DNA from: 66-474 sp964489055
GTDB lineage: Bacteria > Pseudomonadota > Gammaproteobacteria > Xanthomonadales > Rhodanobacteraceae
Direction of reading: 5' to 3'
NCBI GenBank assembly: GCA_964489055.1
Contig: CAZAXF010000019.1
Coordinates: 1 to 52,774 of the forward strand
Length of the DNA stretch: 52,774 bases
Shown here: in pieces, positions 52,232 to 52,774 of the stretch
How positions within the stretch are numbered: position 1 is the first letter of the stretch
Layout of the letters: every line of letters starts with the position of its first letter
The notes under the pieces: generated by a model
What the model was told of the DNA's origin: nothing
Seen by the model: only the letters and a program-made list of their open reading frames with translations
The model's database searches: none
Translations under genes and position numbers: made by a program

Positions 52232-52672
52232 TCAGTGGCAACGAAGCAGGAAGGTGGTAGGTCCGTCATTGACCAGTTGCACCTGCATATGGGCCCCGAA
52301 GCGGCCGGTTGCAACCCCCGGATGCGCGGCGCGCGCCAATTCCACCAGGCGGTCGAACCAGCGCCGGCCTTCCTCCGGGCCCGCCGCGGTGCTGAAGCCC
52401 GGCCGCATGCCCTTGCGGGTGTCGGCCGCCAGGGTGAACTGCGGCACCAGCAGCAACCCGCCACCGGTGTCGGCCAGCGAGCGGTTCATTTTTCCCTCCG
52501 CGTCGGCAAATACCCGGTAGCCCAGCAACCGCTCGCACATCCGCCGCGCCTGCGCCTCGCCGTCGCCGGGCTCGACCGCGGCCAGTACCAGCAGTCCGGC
52601 CCCGATCGCGCCGACGGTTTCGCCATCGACTTCGACCGCGGCGGAGGTGACGCGTTGCAGGAGGGCGATCAT
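52232..52672 (-). CDS. dtd: D-aminoacyl-tRNA deacylase
   Basis: A 146-residue enzyme that frees tRNAs wrongly charged with D-amino acids. Seen: MIALLQRVTSAAVEVDGE at the N terminus, LLLVPQFTLAADTRKGMRPGFS (the substrate-binding QFT motif, with Pro in place of the common Ser before Q), and QVQLVNDGPTTFLL near the end holding the Gly-Pro chirality motif. It begins with ATG at 52672, directly after a 7-bp repeat array, with no Shine-Dalgarno sequence. Length is normal. Confidence 0.95.
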   Translation of the reverse strand: MIALLQRVTSAAVEVDGETVGAIGAGLLVLAAVEPGDGEAQARRMCERLLGYRVFADAEGKMNRSLADTGGGLLLVPQFTLAADTRKGMRPGFSTAAGPEEGRRWFDRLVELARAAHPGVATGRFGAHMQVQLVNDGPTTFLLRCH

Positions 52673-52774
52673 GGGACTGGGGACCGGGGACCGGGGACCG
52701 GTAGCTTAGCGTGGTGCGCTTGGACGTCGGGACGTCGGGACGTCGGGACTCGGGACTCGGGACTCGGGACTCGG
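52673..52774. repeat. Composite repeat array upstream of dtd
   Basis: Four 7-bp units (GGGACTG then GGGACCG x3; 52673-52700) abut the dtd start codon. After 22 bp of other sequence come three 8-bp GACGTCGG units (52723-52746) and then at least four 7-bp GACTCGG units running off the window end. The switch from 8 to 7 bp within one array is unusual. Confidence 0.9.

Overview
The window is high-GC chromosomal DNA from a gammaproteobacterium, most likely of the Lysobacterales (Xanthomonadales), perhaps Rhodanobacteraceae. The pointers are a XanB2-type chorismatase next to a lone acyl carrier protein (the xanthomonadin/aryl-polyene theme), an AlgZ/AlgR-like two-component pair, S9 peptidase pairs, DUF3018-type MazE antitoxins and abundant 7-bp intergenic repeats. 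The genus is inference; no rRNA is present.

Layout. 0-12.4 kb is mostly housekeeping: ampG-like permease and xthA, divergent pyrE, a DUF4124 protein, acyl carrier protein, chorismatase, plsB, a lipoprotein, pyrF, an AI-2E-family membrane protein, and a LytTR response regulator with its sensor kinase. 12.4-18.3 kb is accessory. It holds a secreted-protein/small-membrane-protein pair whose signal peptide is separated from the only good start by a heptanucleotide tract, a decayed second copy of the 5' half of the sensor kinase gene, a two-gene cassette (DUF3696-type AAA ATPase plus a putative PLD/MIT_C-like effector), and a MazE-type antitoxin with a broken MazF. 18.3-23.8 kb has an esterase coupled to a prolyl oligopeptidase and a divergent S9 dipeptidyl peptidase. 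23.8-37.6 kb is a DNA-repair block on the minus strand: recC-recB-recD with overlapping stops and starts, then lhr. 38-43 kb has an MFS carrier, a sulfotransferase, a nicotinamide phosphoribosyltransferase and an exported ATP-dependent DNA ligase. 43.5-45.2 kb is a small scrap region (MazEF, IS3 remnant, a racemase, an antitoxin remnant). 45.2-52.8 kb has two MFS carriers around two CAU tRNA genes, a NYN protein, rpoD and dtd.

A strong theme is repeat invasion. Arrays of 7-bp units lie directly before the start codons of xthA, pyrE and dtd, inside recD, beside a sulfotransferase stop and in the secreted-protein leader. Palindromic C-rich elements usually found between genes sit in frame at four places in lhr. 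The best candidates for undescribed biology are the ATPase/effector cassette (14.4-17.4 kb), the possibly phase-variable secreted-protein locus (12.5-13.7 kb), and the repeat-bearing Lhr and RecD proteins.
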